Of a stretch of DNA of 64,000 nucleotides, positions 1 through 8,195 are shown piece by piece (within the stretch, counting starts at the first letter, position 1; every line of letters starts with the position of its first letter). The notes below the pieces were generated by a model. The model had not been told where the DNA came from. It saw only the letters and a program-made list of their open reading frames with translations, and ran no database searches. This stretch comes from JANQOH01 sp965201155 (GTDB lineage: Bacteria; Pseudomonadota; Alphaproteobacteria; UBA7887), in NCBI GenBank assembly GCA_965201155.1, contig OZ241752.1:372001-436000 (forward strand), given 5' to 3'. A program made the position numbers and the translations under genes.

Positions 1-498
1 CATGGAGTCATGCGGCCCGTCGGCGCATTCGACGGTGATGTCGGCCTCAGCATAGACGGGATAACGCGTTTCAATGAGCGATTCGAGTATGGCGCGCGGA
101 TCTCCCGTGGCCAGCAGGGGGCGCGTGTTGCGCCGCGTGACACGCCCGAGCAGCAGGTTGATATCGGCCTTCAGCCAGATAGACAATGCGTTTTGCGCAA
201 TCAGTCGGCGGGTGTCGCCATTCATGAACGCTCCGCCGCCGGTGGCCAGAACCAATCCTTGCCGTGACAGAAGCTCGGCGATGACGCGGCGTTCCTCGGC
301 GCGAAAGCGGTCTTCACCCATTCTCTCGAAAATATCTGAAACCGACATACCTGCCAGGGTTTCGATTTCGCGGTCGGCATCGACAAAAGGGCGTCCGAGA
401 CGTTCGGCCAGACGCTTCCCTACGCTGGTCTTGCCCGCACCCATAAGGCCCACCAGAACCAGTGTGGTATCATCCAGTGCGCAGGGTAAGTCGTCCAT
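1..498 (-). CDS. aroK: Shikimate kinase (partial, 3' end outside window)
   Basis: This enzyme phosphorylates shikimate with ATP in the cytoplasmic aromatic amino acid pathway. Translating the minus strand from the ATG at 498 gives an open frame to the window edge. The P-loop GLMGAGKTS lies at residues 17-25, the shikimate-binding aspartate motif FVDAD at 38-42, an RFRAEE segment at 64-69 and the glycine-rich TGGGAF loop near 86-91. About 166 codons are visible, so only a few C-terminal residues are missing compared with the usual 170-200. The gene is divergent from the small membrane gene at 650. In this class aroK is usually followed by aroB, which would lie beyond the edge. The family assignment is firm. 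Confidence 0.95.
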   Translation of the reverse strand, partial: MDDLPCALDDTTLVLVGLMGAGKTSVGKRLAERLGRPFVDADREIETLAGMSVSDIFERMGEDRFRAEERRVIAELLSRQGLVLATGGGAFMNGDTRRLIAQNALSIWLKADINLLLGRVTRRNTRPLLATGDPRAILESLIETRYPVYAEADITVECADGPHDSM

Positions 499-649
499 GA
501 CGGTTCCGCTCCCGGCGCGGGGGCGCCGCTGCTGCGTTGAATCGCCGAACCCCTGCCGATAGACTGCGCGTGCTTCGACCCGACTATAGCACAGTCTGCG
601 CAAACGGGTTCAACGGATTCCCCTTGAGGACCGACACGCCGCTAAGCTC

Positions 650-790
650 ATGTCTACCCTAAGGCGCCTTATCGCATTGCTGATTCTTGTTCTACTCGCC
701 GGGGGCGGCTATTTTCTCACGACGTGGGACATTCCGGCTCCTACGCAGCGTGTGGAAAAGCCCATTCCCGATGACCGTTTGCCGCGCTAG
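650..790 (+). CDS. Small single-pass membrane protein, 46 aa
   Basis: This short ORF is missed by length cut-offs. It encodes a 46-residue protein that starts MSTLRRLIALLILVLLAGGG: two arginines, then one hydrophobic segment at about residues 8-24, then a short polar tail ending DDRLPR. That is the layout of an N-in membrane anchor or an uncleaved signal peptide. Its last 20 bases overlap the start of the next gene at 771 in another frame, which suggests translational coupling. I do not recognise the family. Support comes from the hydrophobic profile, the position between aroK and the exported protein, and the overlap. Confidence 0.6.
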   Translation: MSTLRRLIALLILVLLAGGGYFLTTWDIPAPTQRVEKPIPDDRLPR

Positions 791-2531
791 AGCTTTCTCC
801 GCTACGCGCCGCTTGGCGGGGGTTGGCGCATTGTTATGGGTGGGTGCTGCTGCGGCTGCCGCGCAGGACGCCGGAACACCGGTCCAACTGGTGCCGCCGG
901 GAACTGATACCGGCGAGGAGTCACGCCCCGCGGAGCGCGCTTCGCCGGGCGGGGTCACGATCGGCAGGATCGCGCCACTATCCAGTGACGCCGCGGGAGC
1001 AGTAGGCAGCGGCGTTTTTGGCGCCGATTTGTGGCAGGGAAGCAGTGACATTCGCCTGTCGGACCTGATGGACCGGCTGCCGCTGCCAGCGCGCTCACCG
1101 GTGATGCAGAGCCTGATGCGGCGGCTCTTGGCCAGCGCCGCGGCGCCGGCACCCGGTGAATTGGCGGAGGGCGACTTTGTCGCCCGGCGGTTGGCGCTGC
1201 TGTTGCAGCTTGGAGCATTTGAAGAGGCCGGACAGATCGCCGAACTGGCCGGCGAGCCGGCAGGGTCGTGGTCGCAAGCCGAAGCGCTGCTCTGGCGCGG
1301 CGAATTGGAACGGGCATGCCATATTGTCGGCACAGCGCTCACATCGCAGCCCTCGCGGCAATGGCGCCGCGTACTGGTTCTGTGTCAAGCCCATCAGGGC
1401 AATGTTGCCGCGGCGGAATTGACCTTGACCCTGCTTTATGATGATCCGGCGGGGGTGGACGACAGCTATTTGCCGATTGCCTCCCATTTGCTTGGACATA
1501 TTGAGGTCGAGGCGGCAGTTCTCGACGATGCAGTGAGCTTCGCTGCGAGCCTTGCCGGCAGCGCGCCGTTGGACAGCGGCGCAATCTCGGGTCTCGGTCC
1601 CGCCGCAGCGCGCGCATTGGCGCTCTACACCAACGCGCCTGAGGATGTGCGCGTGGCTGCAGCAGAGCGTGCTGCAGCACTCGGTTCACTGTCACCGGAG
1701 GAACTCGGCGAAGTCTGGCGCTTGCCGGCTTTTACGGAAGACACTTTGCGCAGCGTTGATCCAGCAAACCCTGCACGCGGCGAAGCGGAACTCGCCGGCC
1801 CCATGGCCCGCGCGTTGCTTTATCAAGGCGCCGGCTTTGCCGAGGATAACGCCCTGCGCACCGAATTGCTGCAGGCGTTGTGGTCGTCCGCACCCGACGC
1901 GCCAGGACTGTCTGCATTTGCCGGCGCGTCCCTCGTGTCGGCGCTGACCTTGACCCCGGATGGCAGCAGCCCATCCTTCGCAGCCTTGGCCATACGCGCG
2001 CTGGCCGCAACCGGGCGGGGTGATGCTGCAGCGACATGGTATCGCGCGCTGGCCGGGTCGCAGGAAACCGACGGCACGGGGGCACTGTGGCACGGCCTGC
2101 CGGTGATCGCGGTTTTCGGAGCAGATAACGGTGTGATGTGGAACACGGACACCGCCATTCAATGGTGGAACGGCGCACCGTCTGATGTCTCACCGGAGGC
2201 GCACGCCATCAGGGCTGATCGGGTGTTCATGGTTCTTGATGCGTTGGGGCATAACCCTGGCGAAGCGGCGTGGGCGCTGTTTTTCGATGGGCCGCGCGAT
2301 ATCGAGGCAACCATGCCGCATATCGGCCTGCGTTACGCCCTGCGCGATGCGGTGCGGGGGCGGCGAACCGGCGAAGCCTTGTTGCTGGCGTTGATCGTGC
2401 TCGGCGAGGAAGGGCCCGCGGGCGCCAGCGCCATAGCCGTCGGATCTGTCATTCGCGCCCTTCGCGCTATCGGCCTCCCGGAAGATGCTCGGGCCATTGC
2501 TGTTGAGGCATTGGCTGGAGATCATTGGTGA
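771..2531 (+). CDS. Exported alpha-helical protein of unknown function, 586 aa
   Basis: The frame is open further upstream, but the ATG at 771 is preferred because it places a signal peptide at the N-terminus: basic MTVCRARAFSATRR, a hydrophobic stretch GVGALLWVGAAAAA and an Ala-x-Ala cleavage region near residue 30. The mature protein is Ala/Leu-rich and helical, in repeated segments such as residues 130-250, and reads like a degenerate TPR/Sel1 solenoid, although no repeat is clear. It probably sits in the periplasm or outer envelope. Its stop codon overlaps the GTG of xerD, so the two are likely co-transcribed. Similar exported proteins precede xerD in other alphaproteobacteria; the function is unknown. 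Confidence 0.75.
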   Translation: MTVCRARAFSATRRLAGVGALLWVGAAAAAAQDAGTPVQLVPPGTDTGEESRPAERASPGGVTIGRIAPLSSDAAGAVGSGVFGADLWQGSSDIRLSDLMDRLPLPARSPVMQSLMRRLLASAAAPAPGELAEGDFVARRLALLLQLGAFEEAGQIAELAGEPAGSWSQAEALLWRGELERACHIVGTALTSQPSRQWRRVLVLCQAHQGNVAAAELTLTLLYDDPAGVDDSYLPIASHLLGHIEVEAAVLDDAVSFAASLAGSAPLDSGAISGLGPAAARALALYTNAPEDVRVAAAERAAALGSLSPEELGEVWRLPAFTEDTLRSVDPANPARGEAELAGPMARALLYQGAGFAEDNALRTELLQALWSSAPDAPGLSAFAGASLVSALTLTPDGSSPSFAALAIRALAATGRGDAAATWYRALAGSQETDGTGALWHGLPVIAVFGADNGVMWNTDTAIQWWNGAPSDVSPEAHAIRADRVFMVLDALGHNPGEAAWALFFDGPRDIEATMPHIGLRYALRDAVRGRRTGEALLLALIVLGEEGPAGASAIAVGSVIRALRAIGLPEDARAIAVEALAGDHW

Positions 2532-3460
2532 GCTTTCCGGCCGGCGCGTCGGTCGAAGATTTTCTCGCCATGATGGTCGCCGAACGCGGCGCCGCCGAAA
2601 ACACGGTGGAGTCCTACCGCCGTGACCTTGACGACGCCGCGGCTTTTATGGGCGAACTGGCAGGTGTGAACCAGGAGGCGCTGACACGCTACCTGCGCGG
2701 CCTGACAAAACGGGGCATGACGCCGCGTACCGTGGCGCGGCGTCTCTCGTGTCTGCGGCAGTATTTCGGTTTCCTGGTGGACGAAGGATTGCGTGCGGAC
2801 GATCCCACGGCGACCATCGACGCGCCCAAGCTTGGCCGGACCTTGCCCAGGGCGCTCAACGAGGAAGAAGTGAACCGCCTACTCGGGGCGGCGCGCCATC
2901 GCACCGGACCCCAAGGCCTGCGCCTGCGGGCGCTGGTGGAGTTGCTGTACGCTACCGGGCTGCGCGTCTCGGAACTGGTGGGTTTGTCGATGTCAGCATG
3001 TTCCGGGGACGCGCGGCTGCTATTGGTCCGGGGCAAAGGCGGCAAGGAACGGTTTGTCCCCATTGGCGAAGCGGCAGGGGAGGCGTTGAGCGCCTACCTC
3101 GATATTCGCGAGCGGATTTTTCTTCGCAGCAAGACGAGTCCCTGGATGTTTCCGTCGCGCGGCAATGGCGGTCATCTGACCCGGCACCGATTTGCCCAGA
3201 TGCTGAAGGAACTGGCTGTTGAAGCCGGCCTCGACCCTGGCACCGTGTCCCCCCATGTGTTGCGCCACGCCTTTGCCACGCATCTTCTGGCTAACGGCGC
3301 CAATTTGCGCAGCGTGCAGTTGATGTTGGGCCATGCCGACATTTCGACCACACAGATCTACACGCACATACTGGATGAACGCCTGAAGGCGCTTGTGCAC
3401 GAACATCATCCCCTGGCGCGCCGCGAAGACGCCGCGCAGCACGGCGTCGCCGACGCATGA
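2528..3460 (+). CDS. xerD: Site-specific tyrosine recombinase XerD
   Basis: XerD, with XerC, resolves chromosome dimers at dif during division. The N-terminal SAM-like core-binding domain covers about residues 8-90 and the catalytic domain 105-295. All catalytic residues are visible, numbering from the TTG at 2525: Arg147 (ATGLRVSEL), Lys171 (RGKGGKER), His244-x-x-Arg247 (HVLRHAF), His270 (LGHADISTTQ) and the nucleophile Tyr279 (IYTH). I chose the GTG at 2528, which overlaps the upstream TGA as GTGA; a TTG one codon earlier is the alternative. Length is about 310 aa, normal for the family. XerC cannot be strictly excluded from the sequence alone, but the xerD-accA order favours XerD. Confidence 0.92.
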   Translation: MSFPAGASVEDFLAMMVAERGAAENTVESYRRDLDDAAAFMGELAGVNQEALTRYLRGLTKRGMTPRTVARRLSCLRQYFGFLVDEGLRADDPTATIDAPKLGRTLPRALNEEEVNRLLGAARHRTGPQGLRLRALVELLYATGLRVSELVGLSMSACSGDARLLLVRGKGGKERFVPIGEAAGEALSAYLDIRERIFLRSKTSPWMFPSRGNGGHLTRHRFAQMLKELAVEAGLDPGTVSPHVLRHAFATHLLANGANLRSVQLMLGHADISTTQIYTHILDERLKALVHEHHPLARREDAAQHGVADA

Positions 3461-3469
3461 CTTCATCCT

Positions 3470-3491
3470 CCGGCGCCCGGCCCCGCGCCGG
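3470..3491 (+). terminator. Possible intrinsic terminator after xerD
   Basis: A perfect 7-bp stem (CCGGCGC / GCGCCGG) encloses an 8-base loop, ends at 3491 and is followed by TTATTT. It lies just after the xerD stop and before the accA leader. The T-tract is weak, so termination may be partial. Confidence 0.45.
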
Positions 3492-3659
3492 TTATTTGTG
3501 GTCTCGACAAGAGTTCCGGCATATGGCGGGATGTTGAATGCCGTTGCAGCGGGAAGAAAGGGTTATTGTCTCCGCTTGCGCCGCCGCCTTGATATCTTGT
3601 GTGAGCCTTGTGGCGTATCAGCCCTTTACTCCAGGGCAAAATCGTACTATATGGCAGTC

Positions 3660-4616
3660 ATGAACAGTTTTCTCGATTTTGAGCGGCCGATTGCGCTGCT
3701 GGAAGGCAAGATCAAGGAACTCAGGCATCTGAGCGACGACGGTGGTTTCAACATCGTCGAGGAAATCTCGCGCCTTCAATCACAGGCGGAGCACTTGCTG
3801 CGGCAAACCTACAGCAAGCTCACGCCGTGGCAAAAAACTCAGGTTGCCCGGCATACCGACCGACCGCGTTTCAGTGATTATGTGGAGGCGCTGACGGCCG
3901 ACTTCATGCCGCTCGCGGGCGACCGGGCGTTCGGGGACGACAGCGCTATCGTTGCCGGGCTGGGGCGTTTTCGCGGTTTCACCACCGTGCTGATCGGGCA
4001 TGAGAAGGGAGCCGATACCGAAAGCCGCGTCAGACATAATTTCGGCATGGCGCGGCCCGAAGGGTATCGCAAGGCCGTGCGTGCCATGAATTTTGCAGAA
4101 CATTATGGTCTGCCGGTGATTTCCCTGGTTGACACACCCGGTGCCTATCCGGGCGTCGGGGCGGAGGAACGCGGCCAGTCGGAAGCGATCGCGCGATCGA
4201 TCGAAAAGTGCCTTGATCTTCGTGTGCCGCTGATCAGCGTGATTATCGGCGAAGGAGGGTCCGGAGGAGCAATCGCACTGGCGGCGGCAAACCATGTGGC
4301 AATGCTGGAAAACGCGGTTTATTCGGTGATTTCGCCGGAAGGCTGCGCATCCATCCTATGGCGTAGCGCGGACAAGGCGCGGGAAGCGGCCGAAGCCCTA
4401 CGCATGACGGCAGAAGACTTGCAGACACTGGGAATTATCGACACCATTGTACCGGAACTGGTGGGCGGGGCGCATCGCGACCCCGGCAAGGTGATCACGG
4501 CCGTGGGCGACGAGGTCGAGCGTGTCATGCTTGAACTGATCGATGTTTCCGGTGGCGAACTGCGAGCACAGCGACGCGAGAAATTCATGTCCATGGGGCA
4601 GCACCGACTGGCGTGA
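3660..4616 (+). CDS. accA: Acetyl-CoA carboxylase carboxyltransferase subunit alpha
   Basis: AccA with AccD transfers the carboxyl group from carboxybiotin to acetyl-CoA, the first committed step of fatty acid synthesis. The protein starts MNSFLDFERPIALLEGKI, matching the family N-terminus, so I place the start at the ATG at 3660 although the frame is open to 3393 and another ATG sits at 3651. The crotonase-fold core is clear: RNFGMARPEGYRKA-like acyl-CoA segment, VDTPGAYPGVGAEERGQ near residues 155-172, and GEGGSGGAIAL near 199-209. Length is 318 aa, as expected. The leader from 3492 to 3659 holds no other gene. Confidence 0.95.
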   Translation: MNSFLDFERPIALLEGKIKELRHLSDDGGFNIVEEISRLQSQAEHLLRQTYSKLTPWQKTQVARHTDRPRFSDYVEALTADFMPLAGDRAFGDDSAIVAGLGRFRGFTTVLIGHEKGADTESRVRHNFGMARPEGYRKAVRAMNFAEHYGLPVISLVDTPGAYPGVGAEERGQSEAIARSIEKCLDLRVPLISVIIGEGGSGGAIALAAANHVAMLENAVYSVISPEGCASILWRSADKAREAAEALRMTAEDLQTLGIIDTIVPELVGGAHRDPGKVITAVGDEVERVMLELIDVSGGELRAQRREKFMSMGQHRLA

Positions 4617-4670
4617 CGCTCCGCCGGTGCCGAGGCGCCTCTCCCACCCCTCTGGCAGTCAATACCTGAA

Positions 4671-4684
4671 CGGGATTTTTCCCG
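4671..4684. terminator. Short symmetric hairpin between convergent accA and rpmG
   Basis: CGGGA and TCCCG form a 5-bp stem around a TTTT loop. It lies between the convergent stops of accA and rpmG, and TTATTTTATTTT follows on the plus strand about 8 bases later, though that stretch is the end of the rpmG frame. It could act as a weak shared terminator. The stem is short, so support is limited. Confidence 0.25.
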
Positions 4685-4690
4685 GGCAAG

Positions 4691-4858
4691 TTATTTTATT
4701 TTGCCTTCCTTGTAGAGCACGTGCTTGCGCGCAACCGGATCATATTTCTTTATTTCAAACTTCCCCGTCATATTCTTCGGATTCTTGCGGGTGACATAAA
4801 AATGCCCGGTTCCCGCGGTCGAATTCAAACGAATCTTGAGCGTTGTCGGTTTGGCCAT
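4691..4858 (-). CDS. rpmG: 50S ribosomal protein L33
   Basis: This is a structural protein of the large ribosomal subunit. The 55-residue product starts MAKPTTLKIRLNSTAGTGHF and ends KHVLYKEGKIK, the standard bacterial L33 pattern, with VTRKNPKN in the middle. The longer frame starting at 4948 is an artefact; the ATG at 4858 gives the family length. The cysteine pairs of zinc-binding L33 are absent, so this is the zinc-independent type. It lies downstream of the MFS gene on the same strand, with about 115 bp between them. Confidence 0.95.
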   Translation of the reverse strand: MAKPTTLKIRLNSTAGTGHFYVTRKNPKNMTGKFEIKKYDPVARKHVLYKEGKIK

Positions 4859-4972
4859 CGAAATTGCCGGGGCTGATCCCCGCCTCCCTTGGATACGCAG
4901 CGCACGGATAACGGCGCGAAAAATGGGGTTCGTCTCGGGGCTTGTCAAGCCATATCCGACTGACCGGTCAAC

Positions 4973-6118
4973 TCAACTCGGCGCAGGCCGGCGCAGCATG
5001 ACCCCGCCATAAAGCGCAAACGCCGCCGCGCATGCTGCGAGTGCCGGCATCATCCCGTGAGGCGGCCATGCCTCCATCGCCGCGCCGGCGATGGCGGGCC
5101 CGGCGATGCTGCCCACGCCGTAGGCGAACGTAAGACCCACATTGGCGGCGGCCAGATCGGTCCCGCGAAAGCGCGCGCCGAGCAGCGCCATCGCAACCAG
5201 CCACAGGGCGCCCAGCACCCCGCCCAGCCAGAATAACGCGGCATACAGCGCCGTGACCGACCCGGAAAAGGCCGGAAGCAGGGCGATGACGAGTGCGCTC
5301 ACACCGGCACACGCAACAACAATACGGTGCCGATCCAGTCGATCCACTAGCCACCCGAACGGCAGCATGAGCACCAGCCCGCCAAGCGCCAGCGCGGTTA
5401 TGAGGCTTGCTGCCCTGACGTCATCAAAGCCGAGACCCAGGCCGTAAACCGTAAGCATGGCTATCAAACCGCCATCGGCGAGTCCGAACAGTGCGGCCGC
5501 GCCGACCGCGACCGGCAGCGCCGCCATATAGCCGGTGAAACTGAAGGAAAGCGCGCCGCCTATGCGCGGCGCCGTGCCGACCGCCAGGGTCAGTATCGCG
5601 ATGCCCGACAGCGCCACCCCCGCGCCTGCAAGGAACGGTAATGCGCCTTCCGTGCCGGTAACGCGGATAAGAAGCGGTCCGAACGCGAACCCGCCCGCGA
5701 GAGCGGTGGTGTAGGCAGCCATGACGCGCCCCCGTATGGAATCACCCACCGCCTGATTGACCCACGTTTCCGTGGCGACGAACAACAGCCCTTCGGCTGC
5801 GCCGAACAGGAAGCGCAGGACCAGCCATGTTCCGAACGCCGTCGCCGCCGTCATGACCGCCAAGGCAAGCGCGATTGCGCCCAACGCCGCCATCATCACC
5901 GGCAATAGTCCGAAACGCGGAATAAGTCGCGGTGCCAGGGGCGCGCCGGCCATGATGCCGAGAAACTGGGCTGTGGCGTTCAGCCCGATCAGCGTCTCGC
6001 CAAACTCGCGCCGTTCCAGGGTCACGGCAATCAGCGGCATTGCCAGGCCAATGCTCATGCCCAGCATCGCGGCAGCAACAATTGCCGCCGCAAGGCCGCG
6101 CAGTGTACTCAGCGCCAC
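4973..6118 (-). CDS. Major facilitator superfamily transporter
   Basis: A 381-residue integral membrane protein with about 12 hydrophobic segments spread over its whole length and a hydrophilic break near the middle, the usual MFS arrangement. The first half contains GLNATAQFLGIMAGAPLAPR and a charged loop RFGLLPV, which resemble the MFS loop 2-3 region. Substrate is unknown; the sequence resembles drug/sugar-efflux-type MFS proteins (YcaD-like). The start is a GTG at 6118, overlapping the end of rnr by 10 bases, so it is probably translated as part of the dprA-topA-rnr transcript. Confidence 0.8.
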   Translation of the reverse strand: MALSTLRGLAAAIVAAAMLGMSIGLAMPLIAVTLERREFGETLIGLNATAQFLGIMAGAPLAPRLIPRFGLLPVMMAALGAIALALAVMTAATAFGTWLVLRFLFGAAEGLLFVATETWVNQAVGDSIRGRVMAAYTTALAGGFAFGPLLIRVTGTEGALPFLAGAGVALSGIAILTLAVGTAPRIGGALSFSFTGYMAALPVAVGAAALFGLADGGLIAMLTVYGLGLGFDDVRAASLITALALGGLVLMLPFGWLVDRLDRHRIVVACAGVSALVIALLPAFSGSVTALYAALFWLGGVLGALWLVAMALLGARFRGTDLAAANVGLTFAYGVGSIAGPAIAGAAMEAWPPHGMMPALAACAAAFALYGGVMLRRPAPS

Positions 6119-8193
6119 GGCGCCGCGCGCGACTCGAGCGAAAAACGCAATGTGCCGCGAATTGCGTCCGCTTCTTCCAGAACCACCCGCAGCGGCGCGC
6201 CGAGGCCGAACGCGGCGCCGCTTCGTTCACCCACAAGACGATGCCCGGTGTTGTCATGGTGCATGCGCTCGGAAAAGCTCCGCATCGGCACAAGACCCTC
6301 GGCGCCCGTTTCGTTCAGCGCGATGAAAAGACCGAACCGGGTGACGCCTACCACACGCGCGTCGAAAGCGGCTCCTACCCGTTCGGCGAGAAACCGGGTC
6401 GCCAGTCGGTCGACAGCCTCGCGCTCGGCCGCCGCCGCGCGGCGCTCCGCTCGCGAGAGCGCATCGCCAATGTCGGCAAGTATCTCCACGGATTGCGCCT
6501 CGCCGCCATCTGTCCCCAGGCCCAGTGTCTGAATCAGGACCCGATGAACAAGCAGGTCCGCATAGCGGCGAATCGGCGAGGTAAAATGCGCATAGCGCCG
6601 CAAATTCAGCCCGAAGTGACCAATATTACGCGGGTTGTATTCCGCCTGCGACTGGGCGCGCAGTACGGCCAGCGCCAGCGCTTGCTCTTCAGGCCGCCCG
6701 CGCGACCGCGTCAGAATTCCATTGATCTGCCCGGACGTAACCCGCCGCCCCCGCGCCAGCCTGTAACCCAGCCCGGCAAGGTGGCCGCGGAGTTCTTCCA
6801 GCTTTTCGAGCGGTGGCTGGTCATGAATACGGAACAGGCACGGCGAAGCGTGCTGCACGAGCGTTTCCGCAGCAGCGACATTGGCCGCGATCATGAATTC
6901 CTCGATCAGCCGGTGGCTGTCATAGCGCGGACGCGGCGTGATGGCACGGACGGCGCCAGAGTGGTCAAACAGGACTCTCCGCTCCGGCAGGTCGAAATCC
7001 AGCGTACCGCGTGTCTCGCGCGCCCGTTTCAGCGCTCCGAACGCGCCGAACAGCCCCGCCAGCGCCGGATCTTGCGGCCCGCGCATCTCCACTTCGCGAT
7101 AGGTGAGACGCGCCGCCGAGCGCATCAGCACCCGCTCGAAACGGTGGCGCCGCACCGCGCCGCCAGTGTCCACCCACAAATGAGCAGCCACCCCGGCACG
7201 CTCTTCACCCGGCCTCAGCGAGCATAACCCATTGGACAGTGCCTCGGGCAGCATCGGCACCACCCGGTCCGGCAGATAGATGGAATTTCCCCGTTTGGCC
7301 GCTTCTCGGTCGAGGGCGCTGCCGGGCCGGACATAATGTGCGACATCGGCAATGGCGACCACGATGTACCACCCCTCCTTCGCGGGCGCGGCCCACACCG
7401 CGTCGTCGAAATCACGCGCATCCTCGTCGTCTATGGTTACCAGCGGCAAATCACGCAAGTCGGTGCGCCCGTCCGGCTGCGGGGGGCTGGCAGCGGCCGC
7501 TTCCGCCAGTGCGCCACGTGAAAACTCCTGCGGAATATCGTGCCGCCGCAGCACCAGCAGCGACGCCGCGCCCGGACTGTCGAAAGAGCCGATGACTTCG
7601 GTGACGCGACCACTCCCCGCGCGCGCACTTTCGACAACCACCAGATCGCCGGCGCTGGCGCTCCCGTCTGCCCCGTCAGCAATACGCAGGCCGCTTCGCC
7701 CGCGGCGTTCGACCGAACGGACGTAACCGCCGCCCTCCCGCGCGCGGCCATACACCCCCACCAGGCGCCGCGGTCGGTGGTCGATAACGCGAATGACCTC
7801 GACGCCGCCGCCGCGCTGCCGCACCAATACCCGGTCACCAATTCCTGGCGCCCCTTGCCGCCGCCGCGACGGCGCCACGGAAAGCAGCGGCACCGGTTCT
7901 GCGCTGCGCCAGTCCGCCGGCGCTGCCAGCGGCTCGCCATCCTTGCCAAGCGCAGTGATTTCAGCCACGAACACAGGCGGCAGCACACCGGGACGGGCCA
8001 GCCTGCGTCCATGCTTCACCAATTGGCCGTCATCAGCCATCTCTCGCAACAGGCGTTTCAGGTCGGCGCGCCCCGCGCCCGTGATGTTGAAGGCACGGGC
8101 GATTTCACGCTTGCCGGCGCGGCCCGGCGCCGTTTCCAGAAACGCCGCAATCTCCGCGCGCGTTGGCAAGCGGGCGGCAGGGCGCCCCGGCAT
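6109..8193 (-). CDS. rnr: Ribonuclease R (RNB-family 3'-5' exoribonuclease)
   Basis: This enzyme degrades structured RNA processively from the 3' end and takes part in rRNA and mRNA quality control. The 694-residue protein has an N-terminal winged-helix segment (residues 8-60, EIAAFLETAPGRAGKREIA), cold-shock-like domains, then the RNB catalytic domain beginning with VTIDDEDARDFDDAVW at about 255-270, which carries the metal-binding aspartates. Further on are GLCSLRPGEERAG and the HFTSPIRRYADLLVHR motif. A C-terminal S1 domain follows (about 600-675, ARVVGVTRFGLFIALNETG). It starts 2 bases after the topA stop, so the two are co-transcribed. Confidence 0.94.
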   Translation of the reverse strand: MPGRPAARLPTRAEIAAFLETAPGRAGKREIARAFNITGAGRADLKRLLREMADDGQLVKHGRRLARPGVLPPVFVAEITALGKDGEPLAAPADWRSAEPVPLLSVAPSRRRQGAPGIGDRVLVRQRGGGVEVIRVIDHRPRRLVGVYGRAREGGGYVRSVERRGRSGLRIADGADGSASAGDLVVVESARAGSGRVTEVIGSFDSPGAASLLVLRRHDIPQEFSRGALAEAAAASPPQPDGRTDLRDLPLVTIDDEDARDFDDAVWAAPAKEGWYIVVAIADVAHYVRPGSALDREAAKRGNSIYLPDRVVPMLPEALSNGLCSLRPGEERAGVAAHLWVDTGGAVRRHRFERVLMRSAARLTYREVEMRGPQDPALAGLFGAFGALKRARETRGTLDFDLPERRVLFDHSGAVRAITPRPRYDSHRLIEEFMIAANVAAAETLVQHASPCLFRIHDQPPLEKLEELRGHLAGLGYRLARGRRVTSGQINGILTRSRGRPEEQALALAVLRAQSQAEYNPRNIGHFGLNLRRYAHFTSPIRRYADLLVHRVLIQTLGLGTDGGEAQSVEILADIGDALSRAERRAAAAEREAVDRLATRFLAERVGAAFDARVVGVTRFGLFIALNETGAEGLVPMRSFSERMHHDNTGHRLVGERSGAAFGLGAPLRVVLEEADAIRGTLRFSLESRAAPWR

Positions 8194-8195
8194 CG

